The notes under the pieces were generated by a model that saw only the letters and a list, made by a program, of their open reading frames with translations, made no database searches and was not told the origin of the DNA. The position numbers and the translations under genes are program-made. From positions 100,993-164,992 of the forward strand of contig NZ_SJZG01000006.1 in NCBI RefSeq assembly GCF_004959775.1: 64,000 nt of DNA. Direction: 5' to 3'. Positions 8,958 to 18,969 of the stretch are shown one piece after another. This DNA is from Agromyces sp. H66 (lineage in GTDB: Bacteria > Actinomycetota > Actinomycetes > Actinomycetales > Microbacteriaceae). Position 1 is the stretch's first letter, and every line of letters begins with the position of its first letter.

Positions 8958-9763
8958 TGCTCCAGATGATGCTGCGCCCGCGATGGGTGCTCGCGCTCCT
9001 GGCCGCGCTCGCGATCGCCGCGGGGTTCGCGCTGCTCGGCCAATGGCAGATCGAACGCGCGGTCGAGCAGGCCGTCGTCGTCGAGCGCCCGACCGAGCAG
9101 GTGCGCCCGTTGGCCGAGGTCGTCGAGCCCGACCGGCCGACGGAGCAGGCCGCCACCGGCCAGCGGGTCGAGGTCACCGGGGCCTTCGTGCCGGGAGACA
9201 CGGTCATCGTCGAGGGGCGCCTGAACGACGGTGTCGCGGGGTACTGGGTGGTGGCGCATCTCGAGGTGACGGATGCCGCGCCGGGCGGGCTTCCCGTGGC
9301 ACTCGGCTGGGCGGCCGATGCCGACACGGCGCGCGCCGCGGTCGATCGATTCGACGCGGACGCGGGCGGAGAGACGACCGTGGTCGGTCGGTTCCTGCCG
9401 AGCGAGGCACCGATGGCGCCCGAGGGCGACGCCGACCCGCAGTCGATGACGACCGTCGCCGTGGCGCACCTCATCAACGTGTGGGCCGACTACGACGATC
9501 GGCCCGTGTACTTCGGCTACGTGACCGCGGCCGATCCGGCCGCGGGGCTCGAGGCGATCAGCTCGCCGCCGCCCGAGCAGGCGGTCGAGCTCAACTGGCT
9601 CAACGTGTTCTACGCGGTCGAGTGGGTCGTGTTCGCCGGCTTCGCCGTGTTCCTCTGGTACCGGCTGGTGCGCGACGCCGTGGAGCGGGAGCGTGAGGTC
9701 GCCGAGGCGGCGGAGGAGGCCACGGCATCCGGGATGGAATCCCGAGGCTCGACGCGCGACTGA
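8957..9763 (+). CDS. SURF1 family protein (cytochrome oxidase assembly)
   Basis: A 268-residue membrane protein with the SURF1 layout: one N-terminal helix (about 6-27, ending in LLGQWQIER, the counterpart of the family G-x-W-Q-x-x-R), an extracytoplasmic beta domain with RVEVTGAFVPGD, and a second helix (about 213-237). SURF1 helps heme insertion into aa3-type cytochrome c oxidase. The ATG overlaps the stop of the upstream KhtT-like gene as TGATG, so translation is probably coupled. The C-terminal tail is charged and cytosolic. Confidence 0.87.
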   Translation: MLQMMLRPRWVLALLAALAIAAGFALLGQWQIERAVEQAVVVERPTEQVRPLAEVVEPDRPTEQAATGQRVEVTGAFVPGDTVIVEGRLNDGVAGYWVVAHLEVTDAAPGGLPVALGWAADADTARAAVDRFDADAGGETTVVGRFLPSEAPMAPEGDADPQSMTTVAVAHLINVWADYDDRPVYFGYVTAADPAAGLEAISSPPPEQAVELNWLNVFYAVEWVVFAGFAVFLWYRLVRDAVEREREVAEAAEEATASGMESRGSTRD

Positions 9764-9822
9764 CCGTTCCGCCTGCGGCGAACCGGGGGAGCGCACCGCC
9801 CGAGCGGGTCCATGATCGTCGT

Positions 9823-10749
9823 GTGGAGACCGAAGACCCGCTGGACGCCTACTCGAACGTCGTGACCCGAGTCGCGAGCACCGTGCTGCCGAGCGTCGCG
9901 AGCCTCGCCGTGCGATCGTCGCGCGGCGACGGCGCCGGCAGCGCGAGCGTCATCTCCGACGACGGCGTGCTGCTCACGAGCGCGCATGTCGTCGTGGGCG
10001 CGCGTGCGGCCGAGGCGACGTTCTCCGACGGCACGTCCGTCACGGTCGACGTCGTCGGTCGCGACATCCTCTCCGACCTCGCCGTGCTGCGCGCCCGGGG
10101 GCCGGTGCCGGCGGCGGTGCCGCTCGGCGACGCGGCAGGGCTTCGCGTGGGCCAGCTCGTCGTCGCACTCGGCAACCCGATGGGCCTGGCGGGCAGCGTG
10201 ACGGCCGGCATCGTCTCGAACCTCGGCCGCTCCCTGCCGACCGCGTCGGGGCGGGTCATCGACGAGGTGATCCAGACGGATGCCGCGTTGAACCCGGGCA
10301 ACTCCGGCGGGGTGCTCGCCGATGGTGCGGGCCGCATGGTCGGCGTGAACACGGCCGTCGCCGGGATCGGGCTGGGGCTCGCCGTGCCGATCAACCGGGC
10401 CACCCGCGACATCATCGCCAAGCTCACCACGACCGGTCGGGTTCGCCGGGCCTGGCTCGGCATCGTCGGCGCCCGGGTGCAGCTCGCTCCCGAGCTCGCG
10501 GCTCGCGTGGGGTCGCCGACGGGACTCCAGGTGGCCGGGGTGGCGCCCGGCAGCCCGGCCGAGCTCGCCGACATCCATCGCGGCGACATCGTCGTCTCGC
10601 TCGACGGCAACGACGTCGTGACCTCGACATCGATCCAGAAGCTCATGGTCGAGGACGCCATCGACCGGCAGGTCGAGATGACGGTGTGGCGCAACGGCGC
10701 CCTGGTCGACGTCTTCGTCGTGCCCCGCGAGCTCGTCGACGCGCCGTAG
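9823..10749 (+). CDS. S1C serine protease with PDZ domain (HtrA/DegP-like)
   Basis: A 308-residue trypsin-fold protease with one C-terminal PDZ domain. The catalytic triad is visible: His55 (LTSAHV), Asp85 (SDLAVL) and Ser161 (GNSGG). The PDZ domain spans about 215-300 (WLGIVGARV, GLQVAGVAPGSPAELADIHRGDIV). HtrA proteins degrade or refold damaged proteins, usually outside the membrane. This protein starts at GTG 9823 with no signal peptide or membrane anchor in view, and the nearby ATG at 9812 is out of frame. It may therefore act in the cytosol. No clear ribosome binding site is present, so a leaderless transcript is possible. Confidence 0.88.
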   Translation: METEDPLDAYSNVVTRVASTVLPSVASLAVRSSRGDGAGSASVISDDGVLLTSAHVVVGARAAEATFSDGTSVTVDVVGRDILSDLAVLRARGPVPAAVPLGDAAGLRVGQLVVALGNPMGLAGSVTAGIVSNLGRSLPTASGRVIDEVIQTDAALNPGNSGGVLADGAGRMVGVNTAVAGIGLGLAVPINRATRDIIAKLTTTGRVRRAWLGIVGARVQLAPELAARVGSPTGLQVAGVAPGSPAELADIHRGDIVVSLDGNDVVTSTSIQKLMVEDAIDRQVEMTVWRNGALVDVFVVPRELVDAP

Positions 10750-10795
10750 GTCGGCCCGCGGGCGGGGTCGCGGGCGCGCGATCGCTCGCGGATGC

Positions 10796-11209
10796 TCAGC
10801 CCACCGAGCCCGCCTCGAATGCGGCGGCGAACTCCGCCGCCGGCGGGATCTCGGTGATGACGTCGACGAGCACGCCCCCCGGGTCGCGCACGATCACGTG
10901 ACGCTGTCCGAACGCCTCGCTGCGCAGCGACTGGACGACGGGCACGCCCGCGGCGACGAGTCGAGCCGCGAGCGCGTCGACGTCGTCGACCTCGATGTTC
11001 ACGAGCACGCCCCGCGCGGTGTGCCGGTATGCCTCCGGCACGGTCTCGTGTCCGGCGTCGAGCAGCGCGATCTCGGCGTGCGGCGGGTCGGGATGCCGCA
11101 GGCTCACGTACCAGTCGGACTCGAACGCGGCCTCGAAGCCGAAGTGGTCTCGGTAGAAGCGGGAGCTCGCCGCGACGTCTGCGGTTCCGAGCACGGGGTA
11201 GAGGTTCAT
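10796..11209 (-). CDS. VOC-superfamily (glyoxalase/bleomycin-resistance fold) protein
   Basis: A 137-residue single-module VOC protein: two beta-alpha-beta-beta-beta units ([26 protein letters not shown] and [26 protein letters not shown]). The closing segment [15 protein letters not shown] is typical of metal-binding members. Members include dioxygenases, glyoxalases and drug-binding proteins; the substrate is not evident. The ATG at 11209 has aagga upstream. The longer frame that reaches the intergenic operator (31 extra residues) lacks a ribosome binding site. It is divergent from a TetR gene and likely controlled by it. Confidence 0.82.
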   Translation of the reverse strand: MNLYPVLGTADVAASSRFYRDHFGFEAAFESDWYVSLRHPDPPHAEIALLDAGHETVPEAYRHTARGVLVNIEVDDVDALAARLVAAGVPVVQSLRSEAFGQRHVIVRDPGGVLVDVITEIPPAAEFAAAFEAGSVG

Positions 11210-11253
11210 CCTGCGGTCCTTCCGGATGCGGCACGCGGCATCCACGTGCAAAT

Positions 11254-11270
11254 ATACATACAGTATGTAT
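11254..11270. promoter_or_regulatory. TetR-type operator palindrome, site 1
   Basis: Perfect 8-bp arms atacatac (11254-11261) and gtatgtat (11263-11270) around one base. TACATAC/GTATGTA palindromes of this kind are common TetR/AcrR operators. It lies between the divergent VOC and TetR start codons in a short AT-rich stretch that stands out from the high-GC surroundings. Confidence 0.8.
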
Positions 11271-11281
11271 GTATCGTGCTC

Positions 11282-11300
11282 GACGTACAGTCGGTATGTC
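11282..11300. promoter_or_regulatory. TetR-type operator palindrome, site 2 (imperfect)
   Basis: Arms gacgtac (11282-11288) and gtatgtc (11294-11300) match at six of seven positions around a 5-nt spacer. The site repeats the half-site pattern of the perfect palindrome 12 bp upstream and lies 29 bp before the tetR start codon. It could be a second, weaker site for the same regulator. Confidence 0.55.
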
Positions 11301-11329
11301 AAACGGCATCACGAGAGGGGCCGCCGCCA

Positions 11330-11926
11330 ATGGCCACGAAGCTCGAGCAACGGGAACGCACCCGGGCGGCTCTGCTCGAGATCGCGCTGCGCCGGTTCGC
11401 GGCCGACGGGTACGCGGGCGTCGCCCTCGAGCAACTGGTCGCCGAGGCGGGCCTCACCCGCGGCGCGCTCTACCACCACTTCGGCAGCAAGGAGGGACTC
11501 TTCCGCGCCGCCGTCGAGCACGCCCAGCGCGGTGTCGCCGCGGCCGTCGAGCGCGCGGCGGCCGTCGAGGCCGATCCGCTCGCCTCGTTCCTCGCGGGCT
11601 GCCGCGCCTTCCTCGAGGCGAGCCTCGCACCGGAGGTCCGCCGCATCCTGCTCATCGACGGGCCGGCCGTGCTCGGCTGGGGCGACTGGCGCGAGGGCGA
11701 CCTCGACACGAGCGTGCGGCTCCTCGACGCCGGCATCGCCGAACTCGCCGAGGCCGGCGTCATCGGCGACCGGAACCTCGGCACGCTCGCGACGATGATC
11801 TCGGGCGCCCTCAACGAGGTCGCCATCGCGAACGCGCACGCCCCCGACGCGGCGGCCGAGATCGACACGGCCGTCGAGGTGCTCGCCCGGATGCTCGCGG
11901 GATTCGCACCGGCGAGCGCGCCGTAG
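11330..11926 (+). CDS. TetR/AcrR family transcriptional regulator
   Basis: A 198-residue TetR protein. The helix-turn-helix (about 25-48: [28 protein letters not shown]) is canonical, and the C-terminal half resembles TetR_C_14-type domains with [14 protein letters not shown]. It is divergent from a VOC protein across 120 bp carrying two operator-like palindromes, so auto-repression and control of the VOC gene are likely. The DUF3817 gene starts 9 nt downstream. Confidence 0.9.
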   Translation: MATKLEQRERTRAALLEIALRRFAADGYAGVALEQLVAEAGLTRGALYHHFGSKEGLFRAAVEHAQRGVAAAVERAAAVEADPLASFLAGCRAFLEASLAPEVRRILLIDGPAVLGWGDWREGDLDTSVRLLDAGIAELAEAGVIGDRNLGTLATMISGALNEVAIANAHAPDAAAEIDTAVEVLARMLAGFAPASAP

Positions 11927-11935
11927 ACTGGACGC

Positions 11936-12402
11936 ATGCCCCTCGAGCCGAAACTCGCCGATCTGCCGCGCATTCGCGGGGCCCTCCGCTTCTACCAGGT
12001 GGCCTCCGTCATCACTGGTGTGCTGCTGCTCGCGCTCACCGGCGAGATGATCATGAAGTACGCCTTCGGGCTCGAGCTCGAGCTCGGCGGACCGCAGGGC
12101 TTCCTCGCGTTCGTGCCGGGCGACACGATCACCGCCGTGAACCTGTCGACCGGCATCCTGATCGTGCACGGCTGGTTCTACGTCGTGTACCTGTTCAGCG
12201 ACTTCCGGCTCTGGAGCCTCATGCGCTGGCCGTTCCCGCGCTTCATCGTCATCGCCCTCGGCGGCGTCATCCCGTTCCTCTCGTTCTTCCTCGAGGTGCG
12301 GATCGCCCGCGAGGTGCGCGCCTACCTCGACCGGCGGGAGGCGGATGCCGCGTCCGCATCCCCTGCCGCCACCAGTACCACCGACTCCGTGGAGGCCCAG
12401 CA

Positions 12403-12406
<4 letters not shown>
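11936..12406 (+). CDS. DUF3817 family membrane protein
   Basis: A 156-residue protein with three membrane helices in the DUF3817 pattern ([65 protein letters not shown]). The function is unknown. Its stop codon overlaps the guaA start as GTGA, and pairing of this family with guaA is common in actinobacteria, so the two are co-translated. It may be the membrane component of an unrecognised link between guanine synthesis and the envelope, but nothing in the sequence proves that. Confidence 0.88.
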
Positions 12407-13993
<1,587 letters not shown>

Positions 13994-14001
13994 GCCGACG
14001 T

Positions 14002-14041
14002 CGACGCAGGGCGCGGACCGCCTCGACCGCGCCCTGCGTCG
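14002..14041. terminator. Hairpin terminator after guaA
   Basis: Perfect 15-bp arms cgacgcagggcgcgg (14002-14016) and ccgcgccctgcgtcg (14027-14041) with a 10-nt loop. It lies between convergent guaA and the CWB2 gene and can end transcripts from both directions. Confidence 0.85.
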
Positions 14042-14043
14042 TC

Positions 14044-16275
14044 TCAGCCCAGGCTCGCGAGTTGAGTCTCCACTGCGCTGCTGACCGCACCCGGTCCACC
14101 GAGGATCACGATGCGGTCCGGCCTCAAGCGCTGCAGTTCTTCGACGACTGTGCTCGGGAGCGAACCCGCCGGTGTGAGCAGCACAGGACCGCCCTGAATC
14201 GCGGCGACGGGTGCGCCCGAGAGAGCGTCGGGGAAATTGGTTCCGTTGGCGATGTAGGCGACGGAGATGTCGCCGTCGAAATTCGCCTTGGAGATTGCCA
14301 CCGAGGTCGCGTATCGATCGGCGCCGGCGAGCCGTGTCACCCCACCCGTCGTATAGGTCTGCAGTTGCCGGGCGACGTCGTCGCTGATGGCACCGGTTCC
14401 GCCGAGGATGACGATTCGACCGGGATTCAAGCGGTCGAGTTCAGCTGCAATGACATCCGGGATCCACGTCGCCGTGGAGAGCAGCAGGGGGCCGGGGTCC
14501 TGCCCCGCGAGGGGCGCCCCGGAAAGGGCATCGGGGAAGGTCGAGCCGTTCGCGATGTACACGACGCTGGGGTTGTGACTTCCGAACTCCATCCGGGCAA
14601 TGGCGGCAGACGTGGCGTAGCGATCCGCACCGGAGAAGCGTGAGACGTAACTACCGGTGAGCTCTCGGAGCTGCGCTTCGACCTTCGGGCCGACCACTCC
14701 CGTGCCGCCGAAGATGATGGCCGACCTGGGTTCAAGTCGCTTGATCTCATCGATGACTGTCTGTGGCAGGCCCGCCGAGGGCGTCAGGAGCAGGGGACCG
14801 TCGCGCAGCGCGGCGATCCCAGCGCCTGAAAGCGCATCCGGGAAGTCCATGCCGTTCGCGACGAACACCGTATCGACACCGGGCGCGAACTGCGTCTTCG
14901 ACACCGCGACCGAGGTGGCGTACCGATCCGAACCCGCGATTCGAGCAACTTCACCCCAGGCGGGCGGCGTCGGTCCGACCCGCCCCGCGTAGGTTTCCCG
15001 CAGGACGGGGCTGAATCCCGGGGCGGTGGCGACGACACGGACGAACAGGCCCGCATCGAGGTGCTCGAGCAGCGGTACGAAGCTCGCGCTGGTGGCGCCG
15101 GGTATCGCCACGCTGCCGGCGAACCACTGATACTGCGGGACCACCCCCGGGGTCGGGGAATCAAGGATCGCGGTCGACGCTCCGCCGACGACGGGGTTCA
15201 TCGTGCTCACGCTGAACTGCTCGACGACGACCCGCTGCTTCGCGAGGTCGGCATCGATCCCGGTGACGTCTTGACCCTCTCCGACCTCGATCCAGTCGGC
15301 AACATCCCACGGCTTGTCGTTCCACCATTCGGTCAGGTACCCGTCGTCGACGGCGTCATCCTCGAAGCTCAGTCGGTACCAGCCGGGCGGGAGATCGTCG
15401 AACGTGTAGCCGCGGTCTCCGAGCGAGCTGGCATAACGTTCGATGAAGCCGCCGGATGGGATGTACGTCACGATCGCATCGATCGGTTCGCCGTGCTCGC
15501 CCCGCACGATCCCCGAAATCGACCCGGTCCGTTCCAGCGTTGCATTCATGCCGCTCAGCACCTGGTCCTTCGCGAGATCGAACCGTGTTGCGTCGTACTC
15601 GCGATATGCCCCCTCGTGCCACTCGCCTGCGAACTGCGACCCGGCCGGCGGGACGAACTGCAGGCGATACCTCCCCGGCAGAAGCCGATCGATCCGATAC
15701 TCGCCACTCGCGTCGGTCTCCGACTCACGGTACTTGTCGTCCTGGTTCCATACCCGGACCCGGACGCCCGGCAGGGCCGTGCCGTCGGTTGCGGCCACAC
15801 GACCCGATACGGCGGCGCCCATCGAAATGACGGCGTCGAGCCCCTGCTTGTGTTCTCCGTCCGCCAGTTCGACGTGCGTGGCGTTCAGTTGCTCGTACTG
15901 ATCGTTCCACCACTCCTCGAGATATGGAGTCGCACAGTTCGGGCAGGAGAACCCGATGGCGTACGTACCTGCCGCGCGTCCCGTGAAGGTGTACGAGCCA
16001 TCGGCTGCTGTGGTGCCGTACAACGAAGATTGCCATCGCCAGACGTCGTATTCGTCCAGATAGACCAAGCCGCGGAGCGTCACCGTCGCACCGGCGACCG
16101 GCTGGCCCTCATCGTTCGTGACGACGCCCGACAGCGAGCCAGTTCCATCGAGCTCGATACCCGGCACCTCACTGGCGTGCGCTCCGGTGAGCGGGAGCGT
16201 CGAGAACACGAACACTGCGGCGACGGCGGCGGCGATGGCACGCGGCGACCAGCCGCGGCGATGGGATGAGGGCAA
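14044..16275 (-). CDS. Secreted surface protein with CNA-B-like, Ig-like and three CWB2 repeats
   Basis: A 743-residue exported protein. Residues 1-35 form a signal peptide ending near AHASE. Three carboxypeptidase-regulatory/CNA-B-like domains follow (about 40-350), each with an E-W-W/H aromatic motif (EEWWND, GEWHEG, TEWWND). One Ig-like domain lies at about 365-445. Three cell-wall-binding type 2 (CWB2) repeats occupy about 450-743, each with R-x-x-G-x-D-R-Y-x-T-S and F-P-D-A-L-S. CWB2 repeats attach proteins non-covalently to wall polymers. The start is TTG at 16275, supported by GGAGG 5 nt upstream. GC content looks lower than in guaA. It lies between two guaA-end repeats and has a paralogue at 18970. 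Confidence 0.88.
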   Translation of the reverse strand: MPSSHRRGWSPRAIAAAVAAVFVFSTLPLTGAHASEVPGIELDGTGSLSGVVTNDEGQPVAGATVTLRGLVYLDEYDVWRWQSSLYGTTAADGSYTFTGRAAGTYAIGFSCPNCATPYLEEWWNDQYEQLNATHVELADGEHKQGLDAVISMGAAVSGRVAATDGTALPGVRVRVWNQDDKYRESETDASGEYRIDRLLPGRYRLQFVPPAGSQFAGEWHEGAYREYDATRFDLAKDQVLSGMNATLERTGSISGIVRGEHGEPIDAIVTYIPSGGFIERYASSLGDRGYTFDDLPPGWYRLSFEDDAVDDGYLTEWWNDKPWDVADWIEVGEGQDVTGIDADLAKQRVVVEQFSVSTMNPVVGGASTAILDSPTPGVVPQYQWFAGSVAIPGATSASFVPLLEHLDAGLFVRVVATAPGFSPVLRETYAGRVGPTPPAWGEVARIAGSDRYATSVAVSKTQFAPGVDTVFVANGMDFPDALSGAGIAALRDGPLLLTPSAGLPQTVIDEIKRLEPRSAIIFGGTGVVGPKVEAQLRELTGSYVSRFSGADRYATSAAIARMEFGSHNPSVVYIANGSTFPDALSGAPLAGQDPGPLLLSTATWIPDVIAAELDRLNPGRIVILGGTGAISDDVARQLQTYTTGGVTRLAGADRYATSVAISKANFDGDISVAYIANGTNFPDALSGAPVAAIQGGPVLLTPAGSLPSTVVEELQRLRPDRIVILGGPGAVSSAVETQLASLG

Positions 16276-16430
16276 TCGAGCCTCCGGGATCGACGGTCAG
16301 GATCGGGGCGCCGGACGCCGGACAGGATCGCGCGACAGGCTCAGATCGATCGAACCATATCGGCGGCTGTCGGCGGAAGCGCGATGCCGCGTCGTGCCTG
16401 CTGGAGGGAGAGCAGAGGAGGGCCCCACGG

Positions 16431-16463
16431 CGCCGGGCACCGTCGAGTGGAAGTGACCTCGTC
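16431..16463 (+). repeat. guaA 3'-end direct repeat, copy 2 (att-like remnant)
   Basis: An imperfect copy (30/33) of 13961-13993. Read in the guaA frame it would encode PGTVEWK plus stop, against PGTIEWE plus stop in guaA itself. No other guaA sequence is found next to it; similarity begins abruptly at 16431. Nothing else in the 16276-16471 gap is recognisable apart from the upstream region of the CWB2 gene. Confidence 0.65.
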
Positions 16464-16471
16464 CAGCGTCG

Positions 16472-17179
16472 TCAGCGGCTCCGCGCACCGAGACGGGTGA
16501 CGGCGAACGCGACGAGGAGGTACCCGAGGCCGAAGATCACGCCGTGAACGATGCGGATCGCGGGTGGGGTGAAGAACTGCGGCAGCACGAGTACGAGCCC
16601 GACCGCGAGCACGACGCCCGTCCACGCCCACGGCACCCGGGCGCGGATCAGGGCGATGGCCGTGAGCACGCCGGCCGCGGCGACGAGCAGCAGTCCCACG
16701 CCGAAGAGGACGACCGCCACCGGTTGTTCGCGCAAGGCCTGAACCTCTTCGAGGAAGGTCGCATCGCCGCGTCGAAGGGACGCCTCGGCCAGTGTTCGGA
16801 CGCCGAAGATCTCGGCGCCGTAGTAGAGCGAGGCGCCGGCCGCGCCGATCCACGCGAGCGCGGTCGCCCAGGTGAGCAGGGTCGCCCCGCGTGTGTCGGA
16901 GGTGTCGGCCACCAGGCGCCGCAACCCGAGCAGGGCGGGGGCGAGCAGGCCGAGCGCCGTGATCCCCGCGAGGTGCGAGAAGACCCACGCGTCGGACGCC
17001 CACGCGGTCGCGAGTTCGTCGGACGACACGGTCGCCTTGTCGGCCCACGGGCGCAGCAGCGGGAAGAGCGCCCAGAGCACGCCTGCCGCGGCGAACGCCG
17101 CAGCGGTCCAGCGTACGACGGCCGGTGATGGGACGCGGGTCGGGGCGGCGACGGCGGATGGTGTGCTGGTGGTGGACAT
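16472..17179 (-). CDS. Hypothetical six-helix membrane protein
   Basis: A 235-residue protein with about six hydrophobic helices, not assigned to a family with confidence. A proline/threonine-rich cytosolic N-terminus is followed by helices at about 24-42, 67-88, 101-120, 153-176, 184-204 and 210-230. It lies 36 nt after a TetR gene on the same strand, so it is probably in that regulator's operon and may be its target. An alternative reading is a DUF998-like protein, but the characteristic motifs are not clear. Confidence 0.7.
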   Translation of the reverse strand: MSTTSTPSAVAAPTRVPSPAVVRWTAAAFAAAGVLWALFPLLRPWADKATVSSDELATAWASDAWVFSHLAGITALGLLAPALLGLRRLVADTSDTRGATLLTWATALAWIGAAGASLYYGAEIFGVRTLAEASLRRGDATFLEEVQALREQPVAVVLFGVGLLLVAAAGVLTAIALIRARVPWAWTGVVLAVGLVLVLPQFFTPPAIRIVHGVIFGLGYLLVAFAVTRLGARSR

Positions 17180-17215
17180 GGTGCTCCTAGTGGCGTGAGG
17201 GGTGGGGGTGTGGGG

Positions 17216-17812
17216 TCAGCGGCCGCCCGGTGCGGCGAGCCCGCGGAAGCCCTCGACGAGCAGCTCGACGAGCGTGTCGAAGCTCCGGTCGAGGTCTTCG
17301 GGAAGCCGGAATCCGCCGGCGAGCTCGATCGAGACGAACCCATGGAGGGCCGAACGCGCGGCACGCACGGCATCGATCGCGCGCGTCTCCGGCAGCCCGA
17401 AGCCCGCCAGCACCGCGGCGGTCACGCCGACCACGCGCGCCGCCTCCGACCTGAGCTCGGCCTGTGCCGGGTCATCGGGGTCGGGCCCGATCTGCACGGC
17501 GGCGTAGCGGGCGGGGCGAGCGCGGGCGAAGTCGCGCATCGCGACCGCGAGCGAACGCAACGCGTCGGCCTCCGACCTGCCGATGGTCGCCGCCGTGCAC
17601 GCGTCCGCGAACTCGCGGGTGCACACGAGGGCGACCTCTCGACGAAGGGCCGCGAGCGAGTCGATGTGCTTGTAGAGGCTCGGCGCCGCGACACCGGCGG
17701 CGGTTGCGACTCGCGCGAGCGTGAGATCGTCGAAGCCGGTCGGACCGCCCTCGTCGACGAGTCGCAGTGCGATACGCACGACCTCGTCGCGCGACAGGCC
17801 GGCCCTAGGCAT
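17216..17812 (-). CDS. TetR family regulator with WHG-type C-terminal domain
   Basis: A 198-residue regulator. The helix-turn-helix at about 28-50 (TLARVATAAGVAAPSLYKHIDSLAAL) and the C-terminal half (LHGFVSIELAGGF) match TetR proteins with the WHG/TetR_C_33 domain, where W is here F or L. The gene heads a two-gene unit with the downstream membrane protein and is divergent from L-lactate dehydrogenase over 111 bp. The upstream region carries an imperfect palindrome (17845-17860: ctagc, six bases, gctaa) that could be its operator. Confidence 0.85.
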   Translation of the reverse strand: MPRAGLSRDEVVRIALRLVDEGGPTGFDDLTLARVATAAGVAAPSLYKHIDSLAALRREVALVCTREFADACTAATIGRSEADALRSLAVAMRDFARARPARYAAVQIGPDPDDPAQAELRSEAARVVGVTAAVLAGFGLPETRAIDAVRAARSALHGFVSIELAGGFRLPEDLDRSFDTLVELLVEGFRGLAAPGGR

Positions 17813-17923
17813 GATGGTGACCGCGGCATCCGAGACTCATGGCACTAGCGTATCAGCTAATGAACATAGCCATGGATCATCCGCTGTCATGCGTTCAGGC
17901 GCGTCGACTGGCAGGATGACCCC

Positions 17924-18868
17924 ATGCCAGTCATCGAGAACTCGAAACTGACCGTCGTCGGCGCCGGAAGCGTCGGCACCAGCCTCGCCTACGCGGCGCT
18001 GATCAGGGGAGCGGCGAGCGAGGTCGCGCTGTACGACATCGCCACAGCCAAGGTCGACGCCGAGGTGCTCGACCTCGCGCACGGCACGCAGTTCACGAAC
18101 TCGCGGGTGACGGGCGGCGACGACCTCGGCGTCGTCGAGGGGTCGCACGTGGTCGTCATCACCGCCGGGGCCAAGCAGGCGCCCGGGCAGACCCGGCTCG
18201 AGCTCGCGAGCACCAATGCCCGCATCCTCGAGCGACTGCTTCCGGCGCTCCTCGAACGGGCGCCCCATGCGGTGTTCGTGCTCGTGACCAACCCCGTCGA
18301 CGTGCTGACCGTGGCGGCGCAGCGCATCACCGGGCTGCCGCCGAACCGGATCTTCGGGTCGGGCACCGTGCTCGATACGTCGCGACTGCGATGGCTGCTC
18401 GCCCGCCGCGCCGGCGTGACCACCGCGAACGTGCACGCCGACATCGTCGGCGAGCACGGCGACACCGAGTTCCCGCTGTGGTCGACCGCTCGCATCGGGC
18501 CCGTGCCGATCCTCGACTGGCGCGGCGGCGAGCCGTTCTCGGCCGGCGAGCTCGACGACATCGCCAACGAGGTTCGGGATGCCGCGTACACGGTCATCCG
18601 CGGCAAGGGTGCCACGAACTACGCCATCGGGCTCGCGGGGGTGCGCATCGTCGAGGCCGTGCTCCGCGACGAGCGCGCCGTCATGCCGGTGAGCACGGTG
18701 CTCGGCGGCGTGCACGGACTCGAGGACGTCGCGCTCTCGGTGCCGTGCGTCGTGGGCGGCGATGGGGCCGTCGCGATCGAGGAGACGCCGTTCTCGACGG
18801 AGGAGCGGCGGCTGCTGCACGCGTCGGCCGACGCGATCTGCACGTCGGTGGACTCGCTCGGGATCTGA
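17924..18868 (+). CDS. ldh: L-lactate dehydrogenase, NAD-dependent
   Basis: A 314-residue cytosolic enzyme interconverting pyruvate and L-lactate with NADH. The Rossmann motif GAGSVGTS is at 13-20. Substrate selection is indicated by Gln85 in AKQAPGQTR (lactate rather than malate specificity) with Arg91 on the mobile loop. Arg154 (DTSRLR) binds the carboxylate and His178 (GEHGDTEF) is the proton acceptor. Length and motifs are normal. The ATG at 17924 has no strong ribosome binding site. Confidence 0.93.
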   Translation: MPVIENSKLTVVGAGSVGTSLAYAALIRGAASEVALYDIATAKVDAEVLDLAHGTQFTNSRVTGGDDLGVVEGSHVVVITAGAKQAPGQTRLELASTNARILERLLPALLERAPHAVFVLVTNPVDVLTVAAQRITGLPPNRIFGSGTVLDTSRLRWLLARRAGVTTANVHADIVGEHGDTEFPLWSTARIGPVPILDWRGGEPFSAGELDDIANEVRDAAYTVIRGKGATNYAIGLAGVRIVEAVLRDERAVMPVSTVLGGVHGLEDVALSVPCVVGGDGAVAIEETPFSTEERRLLHASADAICTSVDSLGI

Positions 18869-18969
18869 GGGCGGGTCGGGGTCGGCCGCTGCCTCCGCAC
18901 CGCCGGCGCGTCCCCGGCCACGCAGAACGCCCGCTCAGCAGGCTCTCGGACGTGCCCTGAACTTTCCGG

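Noticed and set aside
16118..16456. 112-codon plus-strand ORF ending in the guaA-like repeat
   Set aside because: Antisense to the CWB2 signal-peptide region and without a start signal; only its last codons resemble guaA, so it is treated as a remnant repeat, not a gene.
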